In this document: one piece after another, positions 1 through 9,051 of the stretch | Layout of the letters: the number at the start of each line of letters is the position of its first letter | Position numbering within the stretch: the first letter of the stretch is position 1 | The notes under the pieces: model-generated | Databases searched by the model: none | Seen by the model: only the letters and a program-made list of their open reading frames with translations | What the model was told of the DNA's origin: nothing | Made by a program: the position numbers and the translations under genes | DNA from: Flavobacterium enshiense DK69 | GTDB taxonomy: Bacteria; Bacteroidota; Bacteroidia; Flavobacteriales; Flavobacteriaceae | Direction: 5' to 3' | Assembly (NCBI RefSeq): GCF_000498495.1 | Contig: NZ_AVCS01000002.1 | Location: forward strand, 1-64,000 | DNA length: 64,000 nucleotides

Positions 1-1850
1 CCTGAACAAATTGGCGCAACTTGTGTAAATGTTGGTGTCACAACAGGGTTAACAGTGATAGTCATCGTAGTCGAACTTGAACAAAGACCTGCCGTTGGGG
101 TAAAAGTATAGATTGTTGTTGTTGTATTATTCAAAGCAGGTGACCATGTTCCCGTAACACCTTCATTAGAGGTTGTAGGTAGGGGCGCTAATGTGTCTCC
201 TGAACAAATAGGAGCTACAGCTGCAAAGGTTGGGGTTGGGCCTGGGTTAACGGTAACTGTCGTACTTAAAACTGTAGGCGTACAGTTTTGTGTTGTTATA
301 GTCACGGAATAATTACCGCTTCCAGCCGCAGTGATGGAAGGAATTGACGGGTTTTGATCAGTAGAAGTAAAACCGTTAGGTCCGGTCCACGAATAAGTGG
401 TTGACGGAGTCATGGTTTCTGCAGTTAGATTCAAAGTGGTTCCTTCACAAATCGGACCATTATTTGTAATTAGCGTTGGTGTTGCCATTCTTGCTAAAGT
501 GAAATAAGGCTTCCCTGCCGGAATAGTTATTCCACTAAATTCAGTGCGGGTTCCCGTATTAACTGCTGAACAGGCTGCAACCACGACAGCATTTGAAAAA
601 TTGGTGCCATCGTCGTCAAACAACAAACATAAGTTTCCGGTAGTTCCCAAACCTGTAATTTGTGAGTTCTCGAATCCGAAAGTGGTCTGCTGACTAAAGT
701 TGGTCGCATTTGTTTTCCAAATACGGTTTAAACGCTCCAATACACCTGTAGGCTTACTGGCTCCGGTATTAAATACTTTTGTTAATCCGTTATTTCCCCA
801 TGCCAAGAAAGAAAGGTTGCTGGAAAAAGCAGCTGAATTGGTAGCATTTTCTGTTGGTATTGCTCCATTACCTAACGAAATGGTTAAAGCTTCACCGTTA
901 TTTACACTAATAGATTGTTTTTGAGCTAATCCGCTGTTATCGTCTCTTCCTATAACTGCAATATCATTGTTAAATCCAGTATTTAATACCTTACTCCATA
1001 AGATGGTAAATCCATCAGAAGCTATATAATTGTATGTTCCCGTGGTATTCGTATTACCGCCTCGGGTAATTCCGTATTTAATTGCCAGATAACTTTCAAT
1101 TCTGTCCATTTCGGCAATTGTTGGCTTGGTATTGAATAAAATTACTTCTGCTATAGCACTGCTGCTGTATTCGGAAGTATTGTTAGCTCCTAAATATAAC
1201 CCTGTCGAAACAGAAGGGTTGTACAAAGGTGCCGTATTATTTGGCGTAGAAGCTTGTACGGAATTTTTTCGCATGGATGCATTTGTTCCACAGCCATAGC
1301 TGGCAATCATGGAAGCCGAAGTGCTGGAATACTCCGTTGGAGCTCCCCAATCGAAGGTATAACCTGTTCCGGAAAGCCCGGTTTGGAAACGAAAATTCGG
1401 TTTTAACTGGTAGCGTCCTGTAGTGCCCGAATAGAATGTAAAGCCACTTCCGTTAGGACTTTCCTGTGTAGTAACGATAATTGCGGTTCCATTGTTTCCA
1501 AGTAAATCAGGTGAACCGGTTGTCTTGGTCAATTTTGTACTGGAAGTTGCGGTGAATTTTATAGTTGGGTTATAATTGTATTTAGAGGAATTGGTTGCTC
1601 CACTCACAAGGGTAGGCCGGTTAGTTGCCGATGCCTGTGTAACATTATAACCAGCCGCACTACCGCCACTGGTAGACCATGTCTGAACAGGGTTTCCGGT
1701 AATTGTTGCCGGATTATTGGCCTTTAACCATAATGTTAAGTTGCCAGATACACCGCCGGGAGATTGAGCAAAAGAAGTCAATCCTGTTAATGCCAAAAAG
1801 GCACTACACAAGATTTCGGAACTCTTGACTTTCAAAATTTTCAGATTCAT
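1..1850 (-). CDS. Large secreted surface protein, N-terminal part, cut by window edge
   Basis: About 616 codons are open from an ATG at 1850 to the window edge; the C-terminus is missing. Residues 1-30 form a signal peptide (basic start, hydrophobic LCSAFLALTGLTSFA, then Q). The next ~450 residues read like the LamG/concanavalin-type region common at the start of flavobacterial cell-surface proteins (SGNLTLWLKAN, EYSSSAIAEVILFN, IESYLAIKYG). From about residue 460 Ser/Thr/Pro-rich Ig-like modules begin and repeat the phrase TPTF-x-x-VAPICSG. Such proteins usually end in a T9SS sorting or gliding-motility-associated C-terminal domain, which would lie to the left of this window. Role inferred: exported adhesin or surface-layer protein. 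Its own upstream region (1851-2509) is long and AT-rich, so it is probably transcribed alone. Confidence 0.8.
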   Translation of the reverse strand, partial: MNLKILKVKSSEILCSAFLALTGLTSFAQSPGGVSGNLTLWLKANNPATITGNPVQTWSTSGGSAAGYNVTQASATNRPTLVSGATNSSKYNYNPTIKFTATSSTKLTKTTGSPDLLGNNGTAIIVTTQESPNGSGFTFYSGTTGRYQLKPNFRFQTGLSGTGYTFDWGAPTEYSSTSASMIASYGCGTNASMRKNSVQASTPNNTAPLYNPSVSTGLYLGANNTSEYSSSAIAEVILFNTKPTIAEMDRIESYLAIKYGITRGGNTNTTGTYNYIASDGFTILWSKVLNTGFNNDIAVIGRDDNSGLAQKQSISVNNGEALTISLGNGAIPTENATNSAAFSSNLSFLAWGNNGLTKVFNTGASKPTGVLERLNRIWKTNATNFSQQTTFGFENSQITGLGTTGNLCLLFDDDGTNFSNAVVVAACSAVNTGTRTEFSGITIPAGKPYFTLARMATPTLITNNGPICEGTTLNLTAETMTPSTTYSWTGPNGFTSTDQNPSIPSITAAGSGNYSVTITTQNCTPTVLSTTVTVNPGPTPTFAAVAPICSGDTLAPLPTTSNEGVTGTWSPALNNTTTTIYTFTPTAGLCSSSTTMTITVNPVVTPTFTQVAPICS

Positions 1851-2509
1851 AATTATTATTTGGTTTTTAAGGGTGTTAGTTTTTATACGGTTGACTCTTT
1901 TTCAATTAATCATTACTATTTCTACTATAATAGTATTGCTTTGTTAAACTCTTTATCTCGGTGAATAAATTTTAAATTGATACTATATTATTTATTCATC
2001 AAAGAAGATTAAATAATTAGAGTCAAATGATATATTTTGTTAAAATGTTAAATATGTGTTAAGTCAAAAATATAAAACTATCGATGATGACAAAAAACCT
2101 TCTTTTTTATTAATGTAGGTTTTTATTTATAAAACAATGTTTTTTTAAAATTATTTATCTGATTAAATATGTATTTAATTTACTGATTATCAATGGTTAA
2201 TAATGTTTTTTATTGATTGACTTGCGAGGGTTTTTGGTCGTTATACAGAAGAGAGTATTAAACAAAAAAACAAAAAGCTGTTAATATTTTAGAAAGAAAA
2301 AACTTATACAATTTGTGAGTATTGTAAAATTTGACACAAGGATTTACGTACGAGATATTTTAGATAAGATTTTGTGTGTCAGAACCTTCAAAACAATTCA
2401 TGAAAAGCGATGAAGAGTAGGTAGAGAATAGCTACAAAAGATATGTTCCTAGGAAAGGAGTTGTGATAAATCTCTAAAAAATAATATGAAAATCAGTAAG
2501 GAAAATGGA
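1851..2509. other. Long AT-rich intergenic region
   Basis: About 660 bases between the starts of the surface-protein gene and the end of the antiporter gene, both on the minus strand. No ORF with flavobacterial coding character, no clear hairpin with a T-run after the antiporter stop, and no promoter fully matching TTTG-N-TAnnTTTG was found. It probably holds the promoter and 5' leader of the surface-protein gene, but I cannot place them. Confidence 0.5.
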
Positions 2510-4759
2510 TTAATTAAGCTTTCCTTTAGCCAAACTAGCCAGGAGTTTTTTATCGCCTACGACCCAAAGAATATCGCCTTGTTCTAAAATCAAATGTGAA
2601 TCGGGGTTGAGCATTCGGCGTCCTTCGCGTTCGATGCCCACAACCAATCCGCTTGTTTTTTCCCTTATTTGGGATTCGCGGATACTTTTTCCGATGAATG
2701 ATTCATTTTTTAATTCCAGATGTTGTAGCACTATATCGCTTTCCTCAACGGATTCCGGAGCTTCAATTTCGTTCTGATCCAGATACTTTTTGAATTTTTT
2801 CACCTGGAAATCGGTTCCGATTACGCAAATTTCATCACCTGGAAACAAGCGTTCATTACGGCTAGGGACATTAATTGTGATTTCACCTCGTTTAATAAAG
2901 GCTATATTAATTCCTATTTTTTCACGCATTTGTAGTTCTTCCAGTGTTTTGCCTGCAAGATTGGAAGCATCGGCAATATCAAAAGTTGCCATGTGCCCAT
3001 CCCAAGGTGTTAAATCACGACGGGTTTTCTTTTCTTTGGCAATTTCACGATCATTGAGATTGCTTAAGAAATGGCGTTCAATTTTGTGATAACGGGCGTG
3101 CAGTTGTTTTGGGAAGATAAAATAGGCTAGTAATGCCCCAATCAGGGCAAGGAATGCAATTCCGGGAGAGAAAAAGTTGTTCAGAATAAATCCGACGAAA
3201 AACAATCCTAATACCATTCTGAAGAAAATCAATACAACAATCGGTCCCCGCTGCTTTCGTCTTTCAAACAGTTCGCTGACTTCATCAACTGCAATTTTTC
3301 TCAATGACAGTGCCCATAAGAATGGTGAAACGATTACAAGAGTGATTAATGCGCCCACAGCGTGACCAAATTTTGAGCCTTCCACCAAAGGTAAAATGTA
3401 ACGCGTTGAAAGTACGATTATACCGATGATAATGATTGAATGCAATATTATCTGAAACAGGAAGCTTTGTAAAACGATCTGCCAGGTACTTACGGTTTTA
3501 ATAGCTTCGGCATTGGCACTATAGTTTTGAATATTCTTGATCCATTTTCTAGGTAATTTTTTTTCCAATAAAACAGACAGCGGTGTTCCCAATTTTACCA
3601 TGTAAGGAGTGGTAAAGGTGGTTATTGCCGAAACTGCAACTATAGTCGGATATAAGAAATCGCTGGTTACGTCCAATGACAAGCCTAACGTAGCTATGAT
3701 GAATGAAAATTCGCCGATTTGTGATAAACTAACACCTGCCTGTACCGCTTGTTTTAAAGGTTGTCCTGAAAGTAATGACCCTATTGCTGAACTTGTTGAT
3801 TGCCCAATAATTACAACCAGTGTTAAAATCACAACCGGGAAAGCATAATCTACAAGTGTATCAGGATTGATCATCATACCCACCGACACGAAAAAAACGG
3901 CTCCAAATAAGTCTTTGACAGGTTTTACAAGGTTTTCGATATGTTCCGCCTGTGTGGTTTCGGCTATAATGGAACCCATGATAAAAGCTCCTAATGCCGG
4001 TGAAAATCCTACATTGGCAGCTAATGTTACCATGACCAGGCATAAGGCAATGGACAGTATCAAAAGCATTTCATCGCTTAACAGATGCTTCGCGTTTTTA
4101 AGTAAGGTCGGAACGAAGAAGATTCCTCCCACAAACCAAATGGTCAGGAAGAAAACCAATTTTAATACGGAATAAAATAATTCGCTTCCGGATACCTGCT
4201 GACTAACGGCAATAGTCGATAATAGCACCATCATTAAGATTGCCAAAATATCCTGAACGATGAGTGCTCCAATAACATTTCCGGCAAATTTCTGTGCTTT
4301 TACGCCTAATTCATCAAAGGCTTTAAGGATGATTGTTGTTGAAGATATGGATAATATGACACCTAAAAAGAGGCAATCCATATTTTTCCAGCCCATTAAT
4401 TTCCCAACAATAAAACCCAAAGCAACCATGGTGATAATTTGTGTAATCGCGGTTATGGAAGCGGTACCACCTACTTTTACCAGTTTTTTGAAACTGAATT
4501 CAAGTCCGAGACTGAACAGTAAAAAAATAACGCCGATTTGCGCCCAAATCTCTACGCTGTGGGTGTCTTTTACGGAAGGAAAGAAATCAAAATGATTCCC
4601 GGCAAGAAAACCGGCAATAAGATAGCCCAAAACCAAAGGTTGTTTTATTTTTTTAAACAGAAGTACCGCAAATCCAGCAGTTATAAGAATCAGGCCCAAA
4701 TCGCTGATTAAGGGCTGAAGGTGAGGTGTAACGGATGGTGCGGCAGCGGTTAAAAACAT
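2510..4759 (-). CDS. CPA2-family cation:proton antiporter (KefB/YbaL-like) with two RCK_C domains
   Basis: Inner-membrane monovalent-cation/proton exchanger of 749 aa. Residues ~15-400 hold the Na+/H+ exchanger core (GYLIAGFLAG, FSLGLEFS, LSISSTTIILKAFDELG, GAFIMGSIIAET), followed by a further hydrophobic block at ~430-560 and a basic linker. The C-terminus carries two RCK_C (TrkA_C) regulatory domains at ~590-660 and ~675-749, each with the LF-PGDEICVIG or LEQGDILWVVG signature; there is no TrkA_N nucleotide-binding domain between them, so it is not a classical glutathione-gated KefB/KefC. The likely role is K+ or Na+ homeostasis. It is separated from its upstream neighbour by a terminator (4811-4856) and appears monocistronic. 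The ion specificity cannot be read from the sequence. Confidence 0.9.
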   Translation of the reverse strand: MFLTAAAPSVTPHLQPLISDLGLILITAGFAVLLFKKIKQPLVLGYLIAGFLAGNHFDFFPSVKDTHSVEIWAQIGVIFLLFSLGLEFSFKKLVKVGGTASITAITQIITMVALGFIVGKLMGWKNMDCLFLGVILSISSTTIILKAFDELGVKAQKFAGNVIGALIVQDILAILMMVLLSTIAVSQQVSGSELFYSVLKLVFFLTIWFVGGIFFVPTLLKNAKHLLSDEMLLILSIALCLVMVTLAANVGFSPALGAFIMGSIIAETTQAEHIENLVKPVKDLFGAVFFVSVGMMINPDTLVDYAFPVVILTLVVIIGQSTSSAIGSLLSGQPLKQAVQAGVSLSQIGEFSFIIATLGLSLDVTSDFLYPTIVAVSAITTFTTPYMVKLGTPLSVLLEKKLPRKWIKNIQNYSANAEAIKTVSTWQIVLQSFLFQIILHSIIIIGIIVLSTRYILPLVEGSKFGHAVGALITLVIVSPFLWALSLRKIAVDEVSELFERRKQRGPIVVLIFFRMVLGLFFVGFILNNFFSPGIAFLALIGALLAYFIFPKQLHARYHKIERHFLSNLNDREIAKEKKTRRDLTPWDGHMATFDIADASNLAGKTLEELQMREKIGINIAFIKRGEITINVPSRNERLFPGDEICVIGTDFQVKKFKKYLDQNEIEAPESVEESDIVLQHLELKNESFIGKSIRESQIREKTSGLVVGIEREGRRMLNPDSHLILEQGDILWVVGDKKLLASLAKGKLN

Positions 4760-4810
4760 GGGCGGGTAACTATTTGTTGTTCTGAAAAAATATCCAGGGG
4801 TAAAATAGTG

Positions 4811-4856
4811 AAAAAAGCCCGAATCTTCAAGTTTTTTGATTGAATTCGGGCTTTTT
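4811..4856 (-). terminator. Rho-independent terminator after the NTF2-like lipoprotein gene
   Basis: Perfect 13-bp inverted repeat, 4812-4824 (AAAAAGCCCGAAT) against 4844-4856, with a 19-nt loop and, read on the minus strand, a T-run after the GC-rich part of the stem. It lies 46 bases past the stop codon at 4903. Confidence 0.85.
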
Positions 4857-4902
4857 GGAACTGTTTTTTACAGTGATTGTAACGTATTGTAAAAACAGCA
4901 TC

Positions 4903-5442
4903 TTATTTTTTTTCGGCTGGAGCAGATGGAGGTGGAATTGGAATTGATGGCATGTTGCTGTTCCAAATTTCTGTTTGGATTTTCCAGGAGTCGCCGGCTT
5001 TTTTCCAAATAGCGATAAATTTTCCTTTGTCCATAGCTCCTTTCTCTCCAGTAATAGAATAGTTTCCGATTTCAATGAGATTGTCTTCGGTACCTGAAAG
5101 CGAAACGGCTTCGATTTTGAAATCGGTCATTTTCATGTCCATAGGATGCATCATAAACTTTTTAATTTCCTTTGTTCCTACAACGGGTTCCATATTCGGG
5201 GGAAACACTTTTGAATTGTCATCATAGCGAGCAATCAAGCCAATACTGTCATTGGCCATCATGGCTTTACTGAATTCGGCGTTACTGGCATCAATGGCTG
5301 CACGAGCCGACTCCGGATCAAAGGAAGCTTCTGCTTTTGGAGCATCTCCCATGGGTTTGTCCTTCATTTTGTCACAACCGATAATAACCACAAGGGTAGC
5401 AAGTAAAATGACGTAGACTAAAAGTAATTTTCTTCTCAACAT
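4903..5442 (-). CDS. DUF4440/SnoaL-like (NTF2 fold) lipoprotein
   Basis: 179 aa. The N-terminus is a lipoprotein signal: basic MLRRK, a hydrophobic run, then VIIGC with Cys23 as acylation site, so the protein is probably anchored to a membrane facing the periplasm. Residues ~40-165 match the DUF4440 ketosteroid-isomerase-like pattern: an N-terminal helix AIDASNAEFSKAMMANDS, then IGLIARYDDNSKVFPPNMEPVVGTKEIKKF and a closing strand WKKAGDSWKIQTEIWNS. Such domains bind small hydrophobic molecules or act as uncharacterised isomerase-like enzymes; no function can be given. The C-terminus is Pro-rich (IPIPPPSAPAEKK). Monocistronic, with its own terminator. Confidence 0.8.
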   Translation of the reverse strand: MLRRKLLLVYVILLATLVVIIGCDKMKDKPMGDAPKAEASFDPESARAAIDASNAEFSKAMMANDSIGLIARYDDNSKVFPPNMEPVVGTKEIKKFMMHPMDMKMTDFKIEAVSLSGTEDNLIEIGNYSITGEKGAMDKGKFIAIWKKAGDSWKIQTEIWNSNMPSIPIPPPSAPAEKK

Positions 5443-5802
5443 AATCTTTTGGTTTTAGGTTAATATCTCTATTTATCTGACTAATTTTTTGAGCAGGGAA
5501 ATAAAGTTAACGTCTTTTTTTAATTGAATTGTTTTTATTCTTTGAACGATATAATATTCTCGTTAAAATGATTTTGGTTTATTTTTTGGAGAAAATCTTA
5601 CAAGTTTTAAAGTTTGTTTTGTGCTTTATTGTCTTCATAACCACTTCGATTAGTATTGTTTAAATTTATTTTTGCTCACTTTTACCGTTATGGGATAGTG
5701 ATTCCTTTTACAGATAAACCAAAGTTATAAGCAAAAAAAATCCGCAACTCATTCAAGTTACGGATTGTTATTTTTGAACCTTTTCAGGTTTTAGTATCGA
5801 AA
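5443..5802. other. Intergenic region between purB and the NTF2-like lipoprotein gene
   Basis: 360 bases. The left 70 bases (5733-5802) carry the purB terminator. The rest is AT-rich and should contain the lipoprotein promoter; on the minus strand TAACTTTA at about 5504-5511 is one mismatch from a -7 box. No further gene is visible. Confidence 0.45.
5733..5766 (-). terminator. purB terminator
   Basis: On the minus strand a hairpin pairs 5756-5766 with 5739-5749 (11 bp with one G-T pair, 6-nt loop) and is followed by a run of eight T (5733-5740). Confidence 0.85.
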
Positions 5803-7146
5803 TTAAATTCCCAAATAATTGCTAGGCGTAATTTTCAATAATTCAGCTTTGATGTCATCAGAAACGTTTAGAGTTCCGATAAAGCTGTGAATCGCTTCCT
5901 TGTTGATAACCGAATTGGTTCTGGTTAATTCTTTAAGCGCTTCATAAGGATTTGGATAGGCTTCACGACGTAAGATTGTTTGAATTGCTTCAGCGACAAC
6001 CGCCCAGTTTTTCTCTAAATCTTCTGCGAATTTTTCTTCGTTTAAAAGCAATTTGTTCAATCCTTTCAAAGTAGCTTCAAAAGCGATGATAGTGTGTCCC
6101 ATTGGAACTCCGATGTTACGTAAAACTGTACTGTCGGTTAAGTCACGCTGTAATCTTGATACTGGTAATTTAGCCGATAAATGTTCGAAAATCGCATTGG
6201 CAATCCCTAAGTTTCCTTCTGAGTTTTCGAAATCAATCGGGTTTACTTTATGTGGCATAGCCGATGAACCGATTTCTCCTGCTTTGATTTTCTGTTTGAA
6301 ATAATCCATGGAAACATACGTCCAGATATCGCGGTCTAAATCAATCAGGATAGTATTGATACGTTTCAAAGCATCGAAAAACGCCGCGAAATGATCGTAA
6401 TGCTCGATTTGTGTAGTTGGGAAAGAGTGGTGTAAGCCTAAAATATCTTCCACAAATTTATTTCCGAATTTTTTCCAGTCGTTGTTGGGATAGGCTATCG
6501 CATGAGCGTTGTAGTTTCCTGTCGCGCCACCGAATTTAGCTGCAAATGGCACATTGAACAACAAACGCATCTGTTCTTCCAAACGCTCAACAAAAACCTG
6601 TATTTCTTTACCCAAACGGGTAGGGGAAGCCGGTTGTCCGTGAGTACGGGCCAACATCGGAATGGCTGCCCATTCGATGCTTAATTCTTTCAGTTTGGAA
6701 ATTACACTGATCAAGCTAGGCATATATACCTTTTCGAACGCTTCTTTCGTAGAAAGCGGAATGGCGGTGTTGTTGATATCCTGAGAAGTCAATCCGAAAT
6801 GGATGAACTCTTTATATTGTTGTAATCCTAATTTATCGAATGCCGCTTTGATGAAATATTCCACCGCTTTCACATCGTGATTGGTCGTTTTTTCAGTTTC
6901 TTTTATCCAAAGAGCGTCTTCCGTTGAGAAGTTCTCATACATTTTACGTAATTCCGGATACAGGTTTTTATCCACGCCGGCAAGTTGCGGTAAAGGCAAT
7001 TCGCAAAGTGCAATGAAATACTCCACTTCCACTAAAACACGGTAACGGATTAGTGCTTCTTCAGAAAAATATTGTGATAAGGAAACAGTTTTATTTCTAT
7101 AACGTCCATCGATTGGCGAAATAGCATTCAATTCAGTTAGTTGCAT
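5803..7146 (-). CDS. purB: Adenylosuccinate lyase
   Basis: Cytosolic purine enzyme that splits SAICAR and adenylosuccinate, releasing fumarate (two steps of AMP synthesis). 447 aa, the normal length in Bacteroidetes. Visible family motifs: SPIDGRY at the N-terminus, the catalytic His regions TEKTTNHDVKAVEY and ARTHGQPASPT, and the fumarase/aspartase signature GSSAMPHKVNPIDFEN with the mobile-loop serine. The ATG at 7146 was preferred over an in-frame TTG 30 bases upstream because known homologues begin MxLxxLxAISPIDGRY and because a TAnnTTTG promoter box overlaps the upstream TTG. Monocistronic, with a clear terminator. It sits apart from other purine genes. Confidence 0.97.
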   Translation of the reverse strand: MQLTELNAISPIDGRYRNKTVSLSQYFSEEALIRYRVLVEVEYFIALCELPLPQLAGVDKNLYPELRKMYENFSTEDALWIKETEKTTNHDVKAVEYFIKAAFDKLGLQQYKEFIHFGLTSQDINNTAIPLSTKEAFEKVYMPSLISVISKLKELSIEWAAIPMLARTHGQPASPTRLGKEIQVFVERLEEQMRLLFNVPFAAKFGGATGNYNAHAIAYPNNDWKKFGNKFVEDILGLHHSFPTTQIEHYDHFAAFFDALKRINTILIDLDRDIWTYVSMDYFKQKIKAGEIGSSAMPHKVNPIDFENSEGNLGIANAIFEHLSAKLPVSRLQRDLTDSTVLRNIGVPMGHTIIAFEATLKGLNKLLLNEEKFAEDLEKNWAVVAEAIQTILRREAYPNPYEALKELTRTNSVINKEAIHSFIGTLNVSDDIKAELLKITPSNYLGI

Positions 7147-7173
7147 GTTTTTTCGTGTTGTTTTTTGAAGCTG

Positions 7174-7181
7174 CAAAAATA
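7174..7181 (-). promoter_or_regulatory. purB promoter, -7 box
   Basis: Minus strand reads TATTTTTG, matching the Bacteroidetes -7 element TAnnTTTG, 27 bases upstream of the purB ATG. The -33 region falls inside the heptad-repeat tract at 7183-7217 and has no TTTG at standard spacing. Confidence 0.55.
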
Positions 7182-7182
7182 A

Positions 7183-7217
7183 TTATAAGTTATGAGTTAT
7201 AAATTATGAATTTGAAC
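7183..7217. repeat. Degenerate heptamer tandem repeat (TTATRAR units)
   Basis: Five 7-bp units in register on the plus strand: TTATAAG, TTATGAG, TTATAAA, TTATGAA, TTTGAAC. On the minus strand this is the CTCATAA/CTTATAA series, lying between the deacetylase stop (7258) and the purB promoter. It resembles the CAGNNNN heptads at other gene ends in period but not in sequence. Confidence 0.6.
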
Positions 7218-7257
7218 TTTTTTAAACTCAAGATTCGATTTTATGCTGTCTGCTTTT

Positions 7258-8178
7258 TTAACTTTTGCTTTTTTCAATTGTTTTATGGTATATGTTTTCA
7301 ATTTCCTCAGTGGAGGGTTCCTGAGTTTGTAATGATTTTAGTTCTTCTTTAGAATGCAGCCATCGATACATCCATGAAATTCCCCATTTCTTGTTGTAAT
7401 TGTCAGTTTGAGAATAGATTTTGTCTTTTAAGGCTTTTTCTAAACTGATGAACTTATATTTTTTGTTCTTCAATTCATTTATCAGAACGGGCAGGTAATC
7501 AGTGTTTAGCTGATTATCGTGACACAAATAGATTTGGCTGATATTTCGATGGTATTTATCAAACCCTATTTTTTCAAAATAGTTGAACAATTCCAATGTT
7601 TTTTGAACATATGCATTTCCAATTTTATCAGCATTGGTCTTGTCATCTTGTTTCAAATAATATTCATAAACAGAATTATACATCCAATCTATGCTCTCAA
7701 TAGTAAACGGAGTAATGATGTATTTTTTTGAAATCAGATAGTTGGCAATTTGTTTATGTTGTATGCTGTCGTGCCCTAAATCGTTGTAGGGGAACCGGAA
7801 ATATTTTAATTTTTTGTTGTATTTTTTTGCTAATTCAAGGCTGATTAGTGTTCCTTTTTCGATATCAATTTTAAAAGAATTGATACCTACTTCTGAGTAT
7901 CTGGAATGGTTAAAGGTGTGGTTGCCAATTGTGATGTAATGCCTTTTTATCCAATTTTCCAAAATGGCATGGTTTTTATCAACCGTTTCAGATTTATAAA
8001 TTTTTCCTTCGTTTATGAATATAGCTATGGGGATGGAAAGCGAATCTAATTTGCTGAGCAGATTGTTTTTTATATTGGGAACATCATCAATGGTTATGGC
8101 TACTGATTGTCCGTATGAATTAGGGGATATTAAAATCAATAGAAAAATGATTTGGAAGGACTTCAGTATTTCGTTCAT
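7258..8178 (-). CDS. Secreted polysaccharide deacetylase (NodB-homology, CE4)
   Basis: 306 aa with a signal peptide (LKSFQIIFLLILISPNSYG). The NodB domain shows motif 1 as TIDDVPN, a known variant of TFDDG with the two aspartates kept, and motif 2 HTFNHSRYS, giving the H-x3-H metal ligands. Motif 3 appears as KYFRFPYNDLG (R-x-P-Y/W). The later region IYLCHDNQLNTDYLPVLINEL fits the motif 5 histidine. CE4 enzymes remove N- or O-acetyl groups from chitin, peptidoglycan or exopolysaccharide in a metal-dependent way; the substrate here is unknown. Single gene, no obvious operon partner. Confidence 0.85.
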   Translation of the reverse strand: MNEILKSFQIIFLLILISPNSYGQSVAITIDDVPNIKNNLLSKLDSLSIPIAIFINEGKIYKSETVDKNHAILENWIKRHYITIGNHTFNHSRYSEVGINSFKIDIEKGTLISLELAKKYNKKLKYFRFPYNDLGHDSIQHKQIANYLISKKYIITPFTIESIDWMYNSVYEYYLKQDDKTNADKIGNAYVQKTLELFNYFEKIGFDKYHRNISQIYLCHDNQLNTDYLPVLINELKNKKYKFISLEKALKDKIYSQTDNYNKKWGISWMYRWLHSKEELKSLQTQEPSTEEIENIYHKTIEKSKS

Positions 8179-8265
8179 TAGTGTAAAATAGTATATAAAA
8201 AATTTAAATGGAAAGGGATTGCAAAATTTTGAAAAAGGAAATACTGTGATTTACGAATGATTAAC

Positions 8266-8949
8266 TTATAATGAATCACTCATTATTTTCTCCATTCCTT
8301 CACTGGCAGACATTGGGATCACTGTTACCGGATTGATTACGTCATACATTGTCGCAGGTTTTGGATCGATGTAATAAATCGGAACTTCATTGTTTGCAAA
8401 ATTTATTAAACCTGCCGCAGGATAGACTTGTAGCGATGTGCCAATTACAATTAGAATATCGGCATCCTGTACAATTTCGATGGCTTCATCTATGGCGGGA
8501 ACAGCTTCTCCAAACCAGACAATATGCGGACGGAGTTGGTGGCCGTGTTTATCGGTATCGCCTAAATACAGATCGGTTTTCCAATCGATGATGTGGTTTT
8601 CGTTGGCTACACTGCGTACTTTTAGTAATTCGCCGTGCAGGTGTAAAACATTGCTGCTTCCGGCACGTTCGTGTAAGTCGTCCACATTTTGGGTGATAAC
8701 ATGAACATCGAACTGATTTTCCAGTTCGGCTATGATTTCATGTCCACGGTTGGGTTGAACTTCCAAAAGTTGTGCGCGGCGTTTGTTGTAGAAATCCAAA
8801 ACCAATTCAGGATTTTTGTCCCAGCCGATGGGAGAGGCTACTTCCATGATGTCATGACCTTCCCAAAGGCCATCGGCGTCGCGAAAGGTTTTAATACCGC
8901 TTTCGGCACTCATTCCGGCCCCGGAGAGGATAACGAGTTTCTTTTTCAT
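8266..8949 (-). CDS. NAD-dependent protein deacylase (sirtuin, class III/CobB-like) without Zn-binding cysteines
   Basis: 228 aa from the ATG at 8949; an ATG 96 bases upstream would add an unrelated tail, and homologues begin MKKKLVxLSGAG. Rossmann motif SGAGMSAESGI (9-19), NAD pocket QNVDDLH (87-93) and catalytic H105 (LHLHG) are present. Y54 and R57 (FYNKRR) match the class III Tyr/Arg pair that favours succinyl- or malonyl-lysine, so a desuccinylase activity is likely. The segment that carries four Zn ligands in E. coli CobB (here residues ~112-137, VRSVANENH and LGDTDKHGH) has no cysteine. The protein would act in the cytosol on acyl-lysine residues of metabolic enzymes. The downstream gap of 87 bases is plain. 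Confidence 0.9.
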   Translation of the reverse strand: MKKKLVILSGAGMSAESGIKTFRDADGLWEGHDIMEVASPIGWDKNPELVLDFYNKRRAQLLEVQPNRGHEIIAELENQFDVHVITQNVDDLHERAGSSNVLHLHGELLKVRSVANENHIIDWKTDLYLGDTDKHGHQLRPHIVWFGEAVPAIDEAIEIVQDADILIVIGTSLQVYPAAGLINFANNEVPIYYIDPKPATMYDVINPVTVIPMSASEGMEKIMSDSL

Positions 8950-9051
8950 GTTTACGGACAAATGAAGTTGTTTTAAAAAATCTGCAGACACAAAGATGGG
9001 CATTAAATACGCCAAGCCTTCCTGATAGCTGTCGGAACGCTCCAAAAGAAT

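Noticed and set aside
700..924. Plus-strand 74-codon frame
   Set aside because: It lies inside the surface-protein gene on the opposite strand, which has signal peptide and repeats in the correct frame; composition does not support a second gene.
3867..4175. Plus-strand 102-codon frame opposite the antiporter gene
   Set aside because: Shadow of the antiporter gene in another frame; no signal, no promoter.
9046..9051. Longer sirtuin start at 9045
   Set aside because: The extra 32 residues do not resemble sirtuin N-termini, and the ATG at 8949 gives the normal protein.
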